A model generated the notes under the pieces. It was not told the origin of the DNA, did not search any database, and saw nothing but the letters and a program-made list of their open reading frames with translations. The position numbers and the translations under genes are program-made. Shown here in pieces: positions 1 through 8,550 of a stretch of 64,000 nucleotides of DNA. The stretch is taken from contig JBEKUX010000010.1 in assembly GCA_049514575.1 (NCBI GenBank), forward strand, positions 6,051-70,050, given 5' to 3'. The stretch is from BOG-1184 sp049514575 (GTDB lineage: Bacteria; Fibrobacterota; Chitinivibrionia; Chitinivibrionales; Chitinispirillaceae). Every line of letters begins with the position of its first letter. Positions within the stretch are counted from its first letter, which is position 1.

Positions 1-208
1 AGAACCCGAGATACTTGTACGCCTCGGCTTCCTCCCGTTTGTCGGCGATAAGGGGAAGCAGCGCCTTGATGCTGTCGGCCGCTTTCTGGTAATCGCCGTC
101 CCGGTAATATGAGACGCACGTGTCAAGCCTGTCTTTCGTCTGCACACCTGCGGCGGCATGGCCGGCGACGATGAAAAAAGTCCCGATGGCGAACAGCGAC
201 CGTTTCAT
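1..208 (-). CDS. Exported TPR-like protein, N-terminal part only
   Basis: The gene runs off the left edge; 69 residues are visible. The start ATG (208-206, minus strand) is preceded by a GGAGG at 216-220, which fixes the start. The protein opens with a basic-hydrophobic signal peptide (MKRSLFAIGTFFIVAGHAAAG), cleaved probably after the Ala-rich stretch near residue 20. The mature part (residues 24-69: LDTCVSYYRDGDYQKAADSI, then EEAEAYKYLGF) has the helix-turn-helix spacing of a tetratricopeptide repeat. It probably acts in the periplasm as a protein-interaction scaffold. The function cannot be told from this fragment. Confidence 0.7.
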   Translation of the reverse strand, partial: MKRSLFAIGTFFIVAGHAAAGVQTKDRLDTCVSYYRDGDYQKAADSIKALLPLIADKREEAEAYKYLGF

Positions 209-411
209 GAAAAAACCTCCTCAATCGTCATAAGCAGTGTTATAGTATGTATCAGGGCTGCCTGTCGAGTCAAGAAACCGGCCCGAAGCGCCACGCCGGC
301 AGCCGTGGTCGGGCCGGAGAACCGGACGATTATTTTTTTAATCAAAAGTATAACATAAAAACAAATGCAGTATTATATTTATGACTGTATAATTGTCTCA
401 GGAGTTTGATT

Positions 412-1038
412 ATGCTCCATGCTGATGGAAAAGACCCGCGGGGTTTGAAAATCGCAAAGTCCGTCATTGCCATAGCCGCCGTAGCGTTGTTAGGGTCTGT
501 CTTTTGCAGCCGGAATAATCCACTGGACCCCAAGGCGGGAAATTATAATGCGGGGACCAATATTCTCCTGGACCCGGGGTTTGAAGACGACGCCAGTTCG
601 TGGTTGATGAACACTGCCGGCGGCCGCATAATCGACAGTACCGTGGCCCATAGCGGGAAATGTTCCGAGAAAATGGACATGAACATTCTTGGCTGGCGGC
701 GAGCAGTATGGCAGACCGTCAATGTCGATACCGGTTTAGTGTACTCCTTTTCCGGATGGATGAAAACCGACAGTGCCAACTTCGGTTTTCATATGATGGT
801 GTACTGGTATTCAATTATTTCCCCGCCGCAAAACCAGGCGCCTTCCGACACTGTCAGCGGTTTCATTGAGGCGGATACTCTCGGCACTTTGACGGGAAAG
901 AACGACTGGACCCTATTTTCCAGAAATTATGTCGCTCCTCCGGGCGCACTGACCGCCCAGATATACCTTGAAGGCATCGCCGCCATCGGCGCCAAAGGCA
1001 CCGCCTGGTTCGACGACATCTCTTTTAACGCCCATTAA
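412..1038 (+). CDS. Lipoprotein with carbohydrate-binding-module-like domain
   Basis: The protein has 208 residues. ATG at 412 is chosen because AGGAG lies at 400-404; an in-frame TTG at 406 is less likely. A hydrophobic stretch (KSVIAIAAVALLGSVFC) ends in a lipobox Cys, so the product is probably lipid-anchored. The mature N-terminus SRNNPLDPK is the kind of linker common in Fibrobacterota lipoproteins. The rest (LDPGFEDDASSWL ... VNVDTGLVYSFSGWMKTD ... TAWFDDISF) follows the pattern of CBM4/9/22-type beta-sandwich carbohydrate-binding modules: the NxGFE start, the Y-x-F-SGW strand and the terminal WFDDISF strand. Sugar binding is inferred from the fold pattern only. It stands alone, with no enzyme domain attached. 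Confidence 0.7.
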   Translation: MLHADGKDPRGLKIAKSVIAIAAVALLGSVFCSRNNPLDPKAGNYNAGTNILLDPGFEDDASSWLMNTAGGRIIDSTVAHSGKCSEKMDMNILGWRRAVWQTVNVDTGLVYSFSGWMKTDSANFGFHMMVYWYSIISPPQNQAPSDTVSGFIEADTLGTLTGKNDWTLFSRNYVAPPGALTAQIYLEGIAAIGAKGTAWFDDISFNAH

Positions 1039-1292
1039 CGATATTCATGTTTTATCTGTTCTGCGCCGTTCGTTTCCCATTCATTTTTTATTTACATTTT
1101 TCGCTGCCGTGAAGGGTGTCCTCCAGCCTTTGTGAGACCGCAACGGATTCGCTTACGCCGTTATAATTTACTTTTCCCTTATACGCTTCAAAGCATTGTC
1201 TCTGCGAATCCTGCGGTTGGCACAAAGTCTTCCGCACACCCCCTCCCGGCAGTGGTACTCACACCGGCACCCCGGTACCTGACGTATTTCTT

Positions 1293-1388
1293 TATTTCAA
1301 CGCAACTAAAATATGAGGGTGGGGGTCAAATAGAGTTCAGCCCTGCAATAATGGTGCCCACCCCCTACCCAATCTAAAGTCTTTAGCA
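1293..1388 (+). repeat. Partial copy of MITE-like intergenic repeat
   Basis: This is the right half of the intergenic repeat seen complete at about 39.2, 43.1, 50.6 and 52.5 kb. It holds the shared core (GAGGGTGGGGGTCAAA, then AATGGTGCCCACCCCCTACCC) and ends in a version of the terminal TAAAGTCTTTAGC. No matching left end was found. The whole 1039-1401 interval otherwise holds no supportable gene. A long in-frame stretch there is Pro/Thr-rich read-through of repeat DNA. Confidence 0.65.
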
Positions 1389-1401
1389 AAAAAAGAATTA
1401 T

Positions 1402-2052
1402 TTATTTATTCATTCTTTCAATCACTTCCACCGCCTCCAGAAACGTCTTCTTAACTGCGAATGCCTTGCCGAAATCCTGATCTTTTGTCAACTCCCGCGG
1501 CACCACGATGCACCGGAGCCCTGCGCCGGCCGCCGACCGCAGTCCCCGCTCGCTGTCCTCGATTGCGAGTCCGTTTCCGGGCCGCACCTTCATGGCCGCC
1601 AGGGCGGTGAGGTACGGCTCCGGGTGGGGCTTGTGGTTCGTCACCTGATCTTCGTCCACCACCTTTTTAAAAAACCGCATGAACCCGGTGCGGTCATGGA
1701 TGATGTCAAAACACCTGCGGGGCGAACTTGTGACGACGCAGAGATCGAACTGTTTACTCAGTTTTTCCAGCCCTTCGGCGACGCCGGGCAGCGTAATCTC
1801 CCGTGTGCGGAGATATTCGGCATAGACCGCGTCCCGCTCGGCCCGGACAGAGGCAAGTTTTTCTTCGGACCATCCCAGCTGCTTTCCCACCGGCCTGAAT
1901 CCGCCGTTTGTCCTGAGAAAAAACTCCAGGTATTTCTCCTTTGTCATTTCATACCCGTATTTTTGGGCAATATACCGGCTCGCCTCAAAGTAGTACTTTT
2001 CGGTATCGACCAGCACGCCGTCGTTGTCTAAAAATATTGTGGTGAGCATCAT
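1402..2052 (-). CDS. HAD-superfamily hydrolase (beta-phosphoglucomutase-like)
   Basis: The protein has 216 residues. Motif I is DNDGVLVDTE (nucleophile Asp9, acid/base Asp11), motif II is VVTSSP (about residue 109), motif III is the Lys of NHKPHPEPY (about 141) and motif IV is AIEDSERG (about 163). The helical cap inserted after motif I places it in HAD subfamily IA, near beta-phosphoglucomutases and small phosphosugar phosphatases. The reaction is Mg-dependent phosphoryl transfer or hydrolysis. The substrate cannot be read from sequence. Two consecutive ATGs form the start. The gene is isolated between repeat-rich intergenic regions. Confidence 0.88.
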   Translation of the reverse strand: MMLTTIFLDNDGVLVDTEKYYFEASRYIAQKYGYEMTKEKYLEFFLRTNGGFRPVGKQLGWSEEKLASVRAERDAVYAEYLRTREITLPGVAEGLEKLSKQFDLCVVTSSPRRCFDIIHDRTGFMRFFKKVVDEDQVTNHKPHPEPYLTALAAMKVRPGNGLAIEDSERGLRSAAGAGLRCIVVPRELTKDQDFGKAFAVKKTFLEAVEVIERMNK

Positions 2053-2117
2053 TATCCTGGAAGAAAATACTTAAGATTTTTTTCAGTATGTGGGGTGGGA
2101 ATTAATAAGTTCTTTGG

Positions 2118-2200
2118 GCGTGCCCCTTTCGGGGTCGGTGTATAGAGACGCACAGCCGTGCGTCTCTACAATACATCGGGCGATTCATTAATCGCCCCTA
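2118..2200. repeat. Cluster of short perfect hairpins
   Basis: At 2143-2168 there is a perfect 11-bp inverted repeat (TAGAGACGCAC / GTGCGTCTCTA, 4-nt loop). At 2178-2197 there is a second one (GGGCGATT / AATCGCCC). A smaller CCCC-TTTC-GGGG hairpin lies just upstream. The arrangement resembles dispersed palindromic repeats rather than a classical terminator, because no T-run follows. The 2053-2256 interval has no gene. Confidence 0.6.
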
Positions 2201-2256
2201 CAAAATCGCCGCCTTTCGCATGCCTCACGCAAAAGCAATCACATTACTTACCAATG

Positions 2257-3669
2257 TCATCTATTTAATAAATCTTTCATTATACTCCTCGCCGCCACTT
2301 TCCCTGCGCCCATGGCAAGGATCACGGTCGCGGCGCCGGTCACGATGTCGCCGCCCGCGTACACGAATTTCTTCGACGTCCTGCCGGTTTTTTCGTCCAC
2401 CGCGATCCCGCCCCCCTTCGACACCTTGACATCCGGCGTGGTGTCGTGAATGAGCGGGTTCGGCGAATTGCCGATTGCCACGACCACGACCTCGCAGTCG
2501 ATGACGAACTCGCTGCCCTTGACCGGCGCCGGCCTGCGCCGGCCCGACTCGTCCGGCCCGCCGAGCTCCATGCGGATGCATTTGACGCCGGTAACGATCC
2601 CCGCATCGTCCGTGAGTATCTCGACCGGATTGCAGAGCAGGCGGAACTCGATCCCCTCCTCTTTCGCGTGGTGGACCTCGGCCTTACGTGCCGGCATCTC
2701 GGCCTCGCTCCTGCGGTATACGATCATCGACGTTTCGGCGCCGAGCCGCAGCGCGGTGCGCGCCGAGTCCATTGCAACGTTGCCGCCGCCCACCGTCACG
2801 ACCCGCTTGCCCCGCATGATGGGCGTATGCGCGCCGTCCGCGAACGCGCGCATGAGGTTCGAGCGCGTGAGATATTCGTTGGCCGAATAAACGCCGATCC
2901 CGTCCTCTCCCTTTACATGAAGGAAAGACGGCAGGCCGGCGCCCGAACCCACGAACACGGCATCAAAGCCATCCTCCTTCATCAGTTCGTCGATCGTGGC
3001 GGTCTTGCCGACCACGAAATTCCTTTCGAGCCTGACGCCGAGCTTTTCGAGGTAGTTGATCTCCCGCTTCACGATCTCCTTCGGCAGCCGGAATTCCGGT
3101 ATGCCGTAGACCAGCACGCCGCCGGCCTCGTGAAGCGCCTCGAAAATCGTGACCTCGAACCCCTCCTTGACCAGCTCGCCGGCGCAGGTGAGCCCTGCGG
3201 GACCGCTCCCGACAACGGCGACTTTTTTGCCGTTCTCCGGTTTTACCCCGGGGATTTGGATCCGGTTGTTTTCACGCTCCCAGTCGGCCGCGAACCGCTC
3301 CAGGTTGCCGACGGCAATGGGCGACCGTTTTTTTCCCAATATGCATTTCAGCTCGCACTGGTCTTCCTGAGGGCACACGCGGCCGCACACTGCCGGCAGC
3401 GCGTTGGTCTCTTTAATTTTGCGGGCGGCGGCGGCGAAATCGCCATCGAGGATCAGCTTTATGAACTGCGGGATCTGCACATTCACCGGGCAGCCGCTGA
3501 CGCAGAATGGTTGTGCGCACTGCAGGCACCGCGCGGCCTCGGCCCGTGCCTCGTCCGGACTGTAGCCGTACGGCACTTCGTTGAAATTGGAACCCCGCGC
3601 TTTGGGGTCCTGTTCCCTCATAGGAACGCCCGCCGCCGGTTTCGATGCGCCTCTGGTTTCTGCGGCCAT
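2257..3669 (-). CDS. nfnB: NfnB: NADPH/ferredoxin-side subunit of electron-bifurcating transhydrogenase (GltD-like)
   Basis: The protein has 470 residues. An N-terminal ferredoxin-like domain carries two Cys quartets (C48, C51, C56, C60 and C95, C99, C105, C109) for [4Fe-4S] clusters. An FAD Rossmann motif (VVGSGPAGL, about 152-160) and a pyridine-nucleotide motif (VTVGGGNVAMDSARTA) follow. By itself this is the glutamate synthase small-subunit (GltD/TIGR01316) fold. It lies 3 nt after an NfnA-type gene, and no glutamate synthase large subunit is present. It is therefore best read as NfnB of the NADH-dependent reduced ferredoxin:NADP oxidoreductase, which couples NADH and reduced ferredoxin oxidation to NADPH formation in the cytoplasm. 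The complex is typical of fermentative anaerobes. A glutamate synthase role remains possible. Confidence 0.88.
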   Translation of the reverse strand: MAAETRGASKPAAGVPMREQDPKARGSNFNEVPYGYSPDEARAEAARCLQCAQPFCVSGCPVNVQIPQFIKLILDGDFAAAARKIKETNALPAVCGRVCPQEDQCELKCILGKKRSPIAVGNLERFAADWERENNRIQIPGVKPENGKKVAVVGSGPAGLTCAGELVKEGFEVTIFEALHEAGGVLVYGIPEFRLPKEIVKREINYLEKLGVRLERNFVVGKTATIDELMKEDGFDAVFVGSGAGLPSFLHVKGEDGIGVYSANEYLTRSNLMRAFADGAHTPIMRGKRVVTVGGGNVAMDSARTALRLGAETSMIVYRRSEAEMPARKAEVHHAKEEGIEFRLLCNPVEILTDDAGIVTGVKCIRMELGGPDESGRRRPAPVKGSEFVIDCEVVVVAIGNSPNPLIHDTTPDVKVSKGGGIAVDEKTGRTSKKFVYAGGDIVTGAATVILAMGAGKVAARSIMKDLLNR

Positions 3670-3672
3670 AGG

Positions 3673-4509
3673 TTATTGCTTCCCCAGTCTGCATTCGTGC
3701 TGCTGCCGCGCCGTTTCCTCGAACGCACGGTAGCTGTTGAGCCTTTTTACCATTCCGTCCCAGTCGATGAGCGCGGCGTCGAATTCCGGTCCGTCAACAC
3801 AGGCGAACTTTGTGGCGCCGCCCACGGTCACCCGGCAGCCGCCGCACATGCCGGTGCCGTCGATCATGATCGGATTGAGCGAGACATAGGTCTTAATCCC
3901 GGCCTGCACCGTGAGCCTGGAGGTGACTTTCATCATCATGACCGGCCCGATCACGAATGCGGCGTCGAATTTTTCACCGTTCTTGACAAGCGCCGTGAAA
4001 ACGTCGGACACGAAGCCTTTTGTCCCGAACGTACCGTCGTCGGTCGCCACGTGGAGCGAATCCGATGCCGCCTCGAACTCGTTTTTGAGTATGAGCAGTT
4101 CTTTGCTGCGGCTGCCGATCACCGAGGTGATGCGGTTGCCCGCATCGCGGAGGCCGCATACTATCGGATACAGCGGAGCGACACCAACGCCGCCGCCGAT
4201 GCAGATGCATCGGCCGAATTTTTCGATGTGCGTCGGCCTGCCCAGGGGCCCGACCAGATCGAGAATCGTGTCGCCCTGCTCCAGCATCGAAAGAAGGATC
4301 GTGGTCCTGCCCACCGTCTGGAAAATGATGTCGATCCACCCTCCGGCCGCGCCGGCGTTGGCTATTGTCAAGGGAATGCGCTCGCTGTTCTGCACCGGCC
4401 TCAAAATGATGAACTGTCCGGCCTTCCATTTTTTGGCGATGCGCGGGGCGTCGAGGCGGTAGCGCCACACCTTGTCCGCGAGTTTTTCTTTTTTTATAAT
4501 TTTCGCCAT
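3673..4509 (-). CDS. nfnA: NfnA: FAD/[2Fe-2S] NAD-binding subunit
   Basis: The protein has 278 residues. An N-terminal FAD beta-barrel (about 5-95; the RIPLTIAN flavin strand is at 44-51) is followed by a NAD-binding domain (IGGGVGVAPLYPI, about 104-116). A C-terminal [2Fe-2S] site follows in MIDGTGMCGGCRV...FACVDG, with Cys222, Cys225 and Cys237. Asp217 sits where PyrK has its first cluster Cys, a known NfnA feature. The protein belongs to the dihydroorotate dehydrogenase electron-transfer/sulfide dehydrogenase beta family. It is translated immediately upstream of nfnB in the same operon, which supports the NfnAB assignment. In the complex the NfnA FAD takes electrons from NADH. Confidence 0.87.
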   Translation of the reverse strand: MAKIIKKEKLADKVWRYRLDAPRIAKKWKAGQFIILRPVQNSERIPLTIANAGAAGGWIDIIFQTVGRTTILLSMLEQGDTILDLVGPLGRPTHIEKFGRCICIGGGVGVAPLYPIVCGLRDAGNRITSVIGSRSKELLILKNEFEAASDSLHVATDDGTFGTKGFVSDVFTALVKNGEKFDAAFVIGPVMMMKVTSRLTVQAGIKTYVSLNPIMIDGTGMCGGCRVTVGGATKFACVDGPEFDAALIDWDGMVKRLNSYRAFEETARQQHECRLGKQ

Positions 4510-4538
4510 GCAATTACCTCTACGTCCTTCCGAACCTC

Positions 4539-4585
4539 TCCTCTCAATTCCCCTCTCCCGGCGGGAGAGGGGAAGGGGGTGAGGT
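4539..4585. repeat. CTCTCC/GGAGAG palindromic intergenic repeat
   Basis: A perfect 11-bp arm (CCCCTCTCCCG at 4550-4560, CGGGAGAGGGG at 4562-4572) is followed by GAAGGGGGTGAGG. Related palindromes recur at 19875-19933, 39298-39366 and 44262-44362. The 4510-4754 interval also holds other GC-rich inverted stretches (for example CCCCCCACGGGGG near 4706) and no gene. Confidence 0.6.
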
Positions 4586-4754
4586 CAACAATAAAAATAC
4601 CCACCCCGCAGTCGAGATGGGTATCTTCTTTGATACCGGAATTACCGTCGTTCCGCAATATCGTCGTCGCGGAAATTGGTTTTGCCGAAATCCTCTTCCC
4701 CCCTTGCCCCCCACGGGGGCACGCTCCCACAGGGAGATGGAGGGGATATAGGTA

Positions 4755-5918
4755 TTACTTCAAACCCGCTTCTTTACGGACCGCCTTCACCATGTCGAGT
4801 TTTTCCCAGGTAAAATCCGGGAGCTCGCGGCCGAAATGGCCGTTGCGCGCGGTCTCGCGGTAAATGGGACGCTTGAGGCGGAGCCTGCTGATGATCACCG
4901 CCGGCCGCAGATCAAAGACTTTTTCGATTATTTTGCAGATCCGTTCGTCGGACACCCTGCCGGTGCCTGAGGTGTCGACATGGATGGACAGCGGTTTTGC
5001 AACGCCGATCGCGTAGGAAAGCTGGACCGCGCAGTGCGTCGCGAGCCCCGCGGCAACGATGTTCTTCGCCACCCAGCGCGCCGCATAGGTCGCGCTGCGG
5101 TCGACCTTTGACGGGTCCTTGCCCGAAAACGCGCCGCCGCCGTGCGGAGCATAGCCGCCGTAGGTGTCGACCACGATCTTGCGGCCCGTGACGCCGGAAT
5201 CGCCGTGTGGTCCGCCGATTACGAAACGACCGGTCGGGTTGATATGATACACGGTCTTTTTGTCGAGCATCCTGGCGGGGATGACCTTTTTAATCACCTT
5301 TTCGATCATGTCTTTCCGGATCTTGGCATACGCGACATCAGGGGCATGCTGGGTGGAAAGCACCACGGTATCGACGCGCACCGGCTTCATGCCGTTGTAC
5401 TCGACCGTCACCTGCGACTTGCCGTCGGGCCGGAGGTACGGGATCCTGCCGGACTCTCTCGCTTTTGTCAGCTCTTCCACGAGCCGGTGGGCGTAGTAGA
5501 TCGGCACCGGCATATAGGTCTTCGTCTCGTTGCAGGCGTACCCGAACATGATGCCCTGGTCGCCGGCGCCCTGCTCCTTGTGAAGGCCCTGCCCTTCGGT
5601 CACTCCCTGGGAGATATCGGGCGACTGCTGGTGGACCGAAATGAGAATGCCGCAGGAATTGGCGTCGAACCCGAGTTCCGGATCGTTATACCCGATCATG
5701 CTGATGGTATCGCGGACAACGCCCTGAAGATCGACCTTTGCCTTTGTCGTGATTTCTCCGGCCACCACCACGAGCCCGGTGGTCACCATGGTTTCGCACG
5801 CCACGCGGGAATTGGGATCCTGTGCAACCATGGCGTCGAGGACCGCATCGGAAATCTGGTCGCATACCTTATCCGGATGACCTTGTGTCACGCTTTCAGA
5901 CGTAAAGAAACGGCGCAT
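4755..5918 (-). CDS. metK: S-adenosylmethionine synthetase
   Basis: The protein has 387 residues, the usual family length. It makes S-adenosylmethionine from ATP and methionine in the cytoplasm. Visible signatures are the N-terminal FTSESVTQGHPDKVCDQISDAVLD, the GAGDQGIMFGYA hexapeptide region (about 117-128), the P-loop-like GGPHGDSGVTGRKI and the GGGAFSGKDPSKVDRS stretch. All three MetK domains are intact. The start is supported by GAGGAGG just upstream. I see no SAM riboswitch in the leader (5919-6090). Confidence 0.98.
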   Translation of the reverse strand: MRRFFTSESVTQGHPDKVCDQISDAVLDAMVAQDPNSRVACETMVTTGLVVVAGEITTKAKVDLQGVVRDTISMIGYNDPELGFDANSCGILISVHQQSPDISQGVTEGQGLHKEQGAGDQGIMFGYACNETKTYMPVPIYYAHRLVEELTKARESGRIPYLRPDGKSQVTVEYNGMKPVRVDTVVLSTQHAPDVAYAKIRKDMIEKVIKKVIPARMLDKKTVYHINPTGRFVIGGPHGDSGVTGRKIVVDTYGGYAPHGGGAFSGKDPSKVDRSATYAARWVAKNIVAAGLATHCAVQLSYAIGVAKPLSIHVDTSGTGRVSDERICKIIEKVFDLRPAVIISRLRLKRPIYRETARNGHFGRELPDFTWEKLDMVKAVRKEAGLK

Positions 5919-6090
5919 TAAGCCTCCTCTTTGAAAATTTTTCAGGTTTCAGGTTTAAAGAAGTGTAGGAAAATAATTTGCCGGAATAAGCAGAACAATT
6001 AAATCATAATTATTACTTTCTTCAGCCGTGTCCCATAAAAAGGGAATTGGTGCTTGGCACGAGCGATTCTTACAGTGACGGCTGCTTTCC

Positions 6091-6171
6091 TCTGCGGTGA
6101 CTTCGCACCTGGAGTATCCCAGATTTACAGCCGCACTCCGTTTCGGCCTTCAAGGCTCGGCCATCCAGAAA
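6091..6171 (-). repeat. Inverted repeat, left copy flanking larC
   Basis: These 81 bp match the reverse complement of 7393-7473 with only about nine mismatches. Shared blocks are CTGGATGG, GAGCCTTGAAGGCCGAA, CGGAGTG, GGCTGTAAATCTG and GAAGTCACCGCAGA. The inner end lies 3 nt from the larC stop codon. Short fragments of the family occur near 54317 and 61829. Confidence 0.75.
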
Positions 6172-6174
6172 TTT

Positions 6175-7353
6175 CTACTTTTTCTTACTCTTCCCAGCCT
6201 TATATCTCTCTATAAGTTCAATTACGGGGATATTTGCTTTCTTTGAAATTTTTACCAGATCATCATTTTCAATTTTTGAAAACACGCGGCCTTTATATCC
6301 ACACCATTTTTCGGAAACCCTATAACCCAGAAAGGTCTTTGATTTTATTTCCCTTTCAGCAACAACTCTCTGAACATTCTGTATTCTCACTCCGAGCGTC
6401 CGTGTATGAATCATGATCAGGTCAATCAGTTTGGAAGCGACTTCCGGCTTGGCAATTACCGACAACCGGTACCCCGGCCTCCCCTTTTTCATATACAACG
6501 GCACCCACGAAACATCGAGCGCGCCCGATTCCATGAGTAAATTTCCGACCGTGCCCATGATCTCGCCTGAAATATGGTCCAGGTCGGTTTCGAGCACACT
6601 GACCGTGTCGCGGCCATGCACGGACCTGTCCTCTTCGGTTTCGATGAGCATGGCCCGCAGAAAATTGGGATGCGTTTCAAACACCCTGGCGCCGCAGCCG
6701 TGGCCGGTCTTTCTGACCGTGCCGGCCGGGGAAACGAGCGCCTGTTTCCCGAGAGTCGTGAGCAGCGCAGCGCCGGTCGGCGTTAGGAGTTCGGTGGGTA
6801 TTTCGAGCCGCGTTACGTGAAATCCCTGTATGAGATTTGCCGTGGCAGGCGCAGGCACCGGAAAGGTCCCATGCTCGGTTTGTATTGTGCCGCGGCCTTC
6901 GGTCAGCGTGGAGAAACTGATCTCATCAATCTTCAAATAATCAACAGCCAGGCATGTTCCCGCGATGTCAACTATCGTGTCCACTGCCCCGATTTCATGG
7001 AAATGCACCCTGTTTTTCGGTATGCCATGGGCCTTGGCTTCTGCCGTCGCAAGGCGGCCGAGCACCGCCTCACACCGGGCAAACACCTTTTCCCCTACCC
7101 GGCCTTTTTTAATTATTCTGAGTATTTCGGGCAAGTTGCGGTATGTTTTCGGCGTGTTCCACCGCATGGTCATTCGTTTGCATGCGATGCCGTTCCGGTT
7201 TGTATTTGACGCGGCGATCGAAAGTCCCGGAATGCCGAGCCTCCTCAGCCTGAAATCGATATACGTCACCGGCACGCCCAGATCGACAAGCGCTGCCAGG
7301 ATCATGTCGCCGCTCGCGCCGCTTATGCAATCGAAATAAAGAATTTTCGCCAT
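6175..7353 (-). CDS. larC: Nickel-pincer cofactor biosynthesis protein LarC
   Basis: The protein has 392 residues, full length for LarC (DUF111/TIGR00299). Signatures include the N-terminal ILYFDCISGASGDMILAALVDLG, HFHEIGAVDTIVDIAGTC (about 118-135) and TPTGAALL (about 191-198). In the characterised lactate racemase system LarC is a CTP-dependent cyclometallase that inserts Ni into the pyridinium bis-thiocarboxylate precursor. No larB, larE or larA lies in the window, so the rest of the pathway must be elsewhere, or the protein serves another nickel enzyme. The gene is bracketed by an 81-bp inverted repeat pair. A purine-rich AGAGGT serves as the ribosome binding site. Confidence 0.93.
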   Translation of the reverse strand: MAKILYFDCISGASGDMILAALVDLGVPVTYIDFRLRRLGIPGLSIAASNTNRNGIACKRMTMRWNTPKTYRNLPEILRIIKKGRVGEKVFARCEAVLGRLATAEAKAHGIPKNRVHFHEIGAVDTIVDIAGTCLAVDYLKIDEISFSTLTEGRGTIQTEHGTFPVPAPATANLIQGFHVTRLEIPTELLTPTGAALLTTLGKQALVSPAGTVRKTGHGCGARVFETHPNFLRAMLIETEEDRSVHGRDTVSVLETDLDHISGEIMGTVGNLLMESGALDVSWVPLYMKKGRPGYRLSVIAKPEVASKLIDLIMIHTRTLGVRIQNVQRVVAEREIKSKTFLGYRVSEKWCGYKGRVFSKIENDDLVKISKKANIPVIELIERYKAGKSKKK

Positions 7354-7392
7354 AGTCTATACCTCTAAAATATATTAAACCAATAAACTCAT

Positions 7393-7473
7393 TTTCTGGA
7401 TGGCTGAGCCTTGAAGGCCGAAGCGGAGTGAGGCTGTAAATCTGCGATGCTCAAGGTACGAAGTCACCGCAGA
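7393..7473 (+). repeat. Inverted repeat, right copy flanking larC
   Basis: This is the partner of 6091-6171 in the opposite orientation. It is followed directly by a strong hairpin (CCCTTGCCTG 7480-7489 / CAGGCAAGGG 7499-7508). Confidence 0.75.
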
Positions 7474-7538
7474 CGTCTCCCCTTGCCTGCCAGAAAGACA
7501 GGCAAGGGAGGTGCCCGAACAATTTATAAAGTTTATTT

Positions 7539-8441
7539 ATGATTATTTCCGGAAGAATCATCGAAGAACAGAAAAATTACTTTATCATTGATACCACACA
7601 GGGGTCTGTACGGGCGGCCACCAGTGGCCTGCTCAAGAAGGACCGGAAACGCGCGAAGCGCGTCTGCGTCGGCGACATGGTGGAATGCGAACTTACCAAC
7701 CGGGACACGGGCGAAGGCATCATCCTGAAAATCAACGAGCGGACGAGTTTCCTCAGCCGGCCGCCGATCGCCAACCTCAGCCAGGTCATTCTTATCTGTA
7801 CTGTCAAGGAACCGCCCCTCGACCTCGAAGCCACGGACCGCTTCCTCGTTTGTGCTTCGGCCTACGGCCTTACCCCGGCGCTCGTTTTCAATAAAAACGA
7901 CCGGCTTGCGGACACAGAACACCGGTCGCTGGAGCAGATAATTACTATTTATCAACGGTGCGGCTACACGACCCTTTCAACCTCCGCACTCAACGGCAGC
8001 GGCCTCCAGCCGCTCATCGAGCTGTGCGCCGGCAAGATTTCGGCGTTCGCCGGGCTCTCGGGCGTGGGGAAAAGCGCGCTGCTGTCAAAGATCTTCCCTG
8101 ACCGCACGTTCGCCATAGGCGATGTTTCGGGCCCGACCGGCCGCGGCACCCATACGACCACCTGCGTGACCCTCCTCCCGGTTCAAAACGGCGGCTACAT
8201 CGCGGACACGCCCGGGCTCACGTTTGTCGATCTCCCGCTCGTGCCCGAGGAGGACGTCGCGGGCTATTTCCCGGAGCTCGAGCAGCAGATCGGCAGATGT
8301 AAATTCAACAACTGCATCCACGAAAACGAGCCGGGGTGCCGGGTGCACGAACTGGTTGAAGCGGGAGAAATAGCGGGCTGGAGAGTGGAGCATTATCTGA
8401 AAATGTACAAGGAAATGAAGGAACGAAGAAGGCAGTATTAA
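7539..8441 (+). CDS. rsgA: Ribosome small subunit-dependent GTPase A
   Basis: The protein has 300 residues. The order OB-fold, circularly permuted GTPase, zinc knuckle is diagnostic of RsgA/YjeQ. The N-terminal beta-barrel covers about residues 1-70. G4 NKND (about 121) precedes G1 GLSGVGKSALLSK (about 173) and G3 DTPG (about 224). The C-terminal knuckle is CKFNNCIHENEPGC. RsgA is a late assembly/checkpoint factor of the 30S ribosomal subunit with ribosome-stimulated GTPase activity. The Shine-Dalgarno sequence before the ATG is weak. Confidence 0.96.
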   Translation: MIISGRIIEEQKNYFIIDTTQGSVRAATSGLLKKDRKRAKRVCVGDMVECELTNRDTGEGIILKINERTSFLSRPPIANLSQVILICTVKEPPLDLEATDRFLVCASAYGLTPALVFNKNDRLADTEHRSLEQIITIYQRCGYTTLSTSALNGSGLQPLIELCAGKISAFAGLSGVGKSALLSKIFPDRTFAIGDVSGPTGRGTHTTTCVTLLPVQNGGYIADTPGLTFVDLPLVPEEDVAGYFPELEQQIGRCKFNNCIHENEPGCRVHELVEAGEIAGWRVEHYLKMYKEMKERRRQY

Positions 8442-8550
8442 CGATATTTCATCGGGTTTTGCAACAGAGCAAGAATTATCTATTTTAAAATTCGGCTGTT
8501 AAATGTTTTTCCACCTCACCTTTTAAACTTCGTACCCGAGGAGGACCTTC

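Noticed and set aside
2446..4863. An 805-codon plus-strand open frame antisense to nfnB, nfnA and the metK 3' end
   Set aside because: It is a GC-rich shadow frame: His/Arg/Asp-rich with no domain, and it opposes three clear genes.
5919..6090. A SAM riboswitch upstream of metK
   Set aside because: The leader shows no SAM-I/II/III core; only AT-rich DNA and repeat sequence are visible.
6091..7473. A composite transposon carrying larC
   Set aside because: The inverted repeats lack transposase genes and obvious target duplications, so only repeat flanking is claimed.
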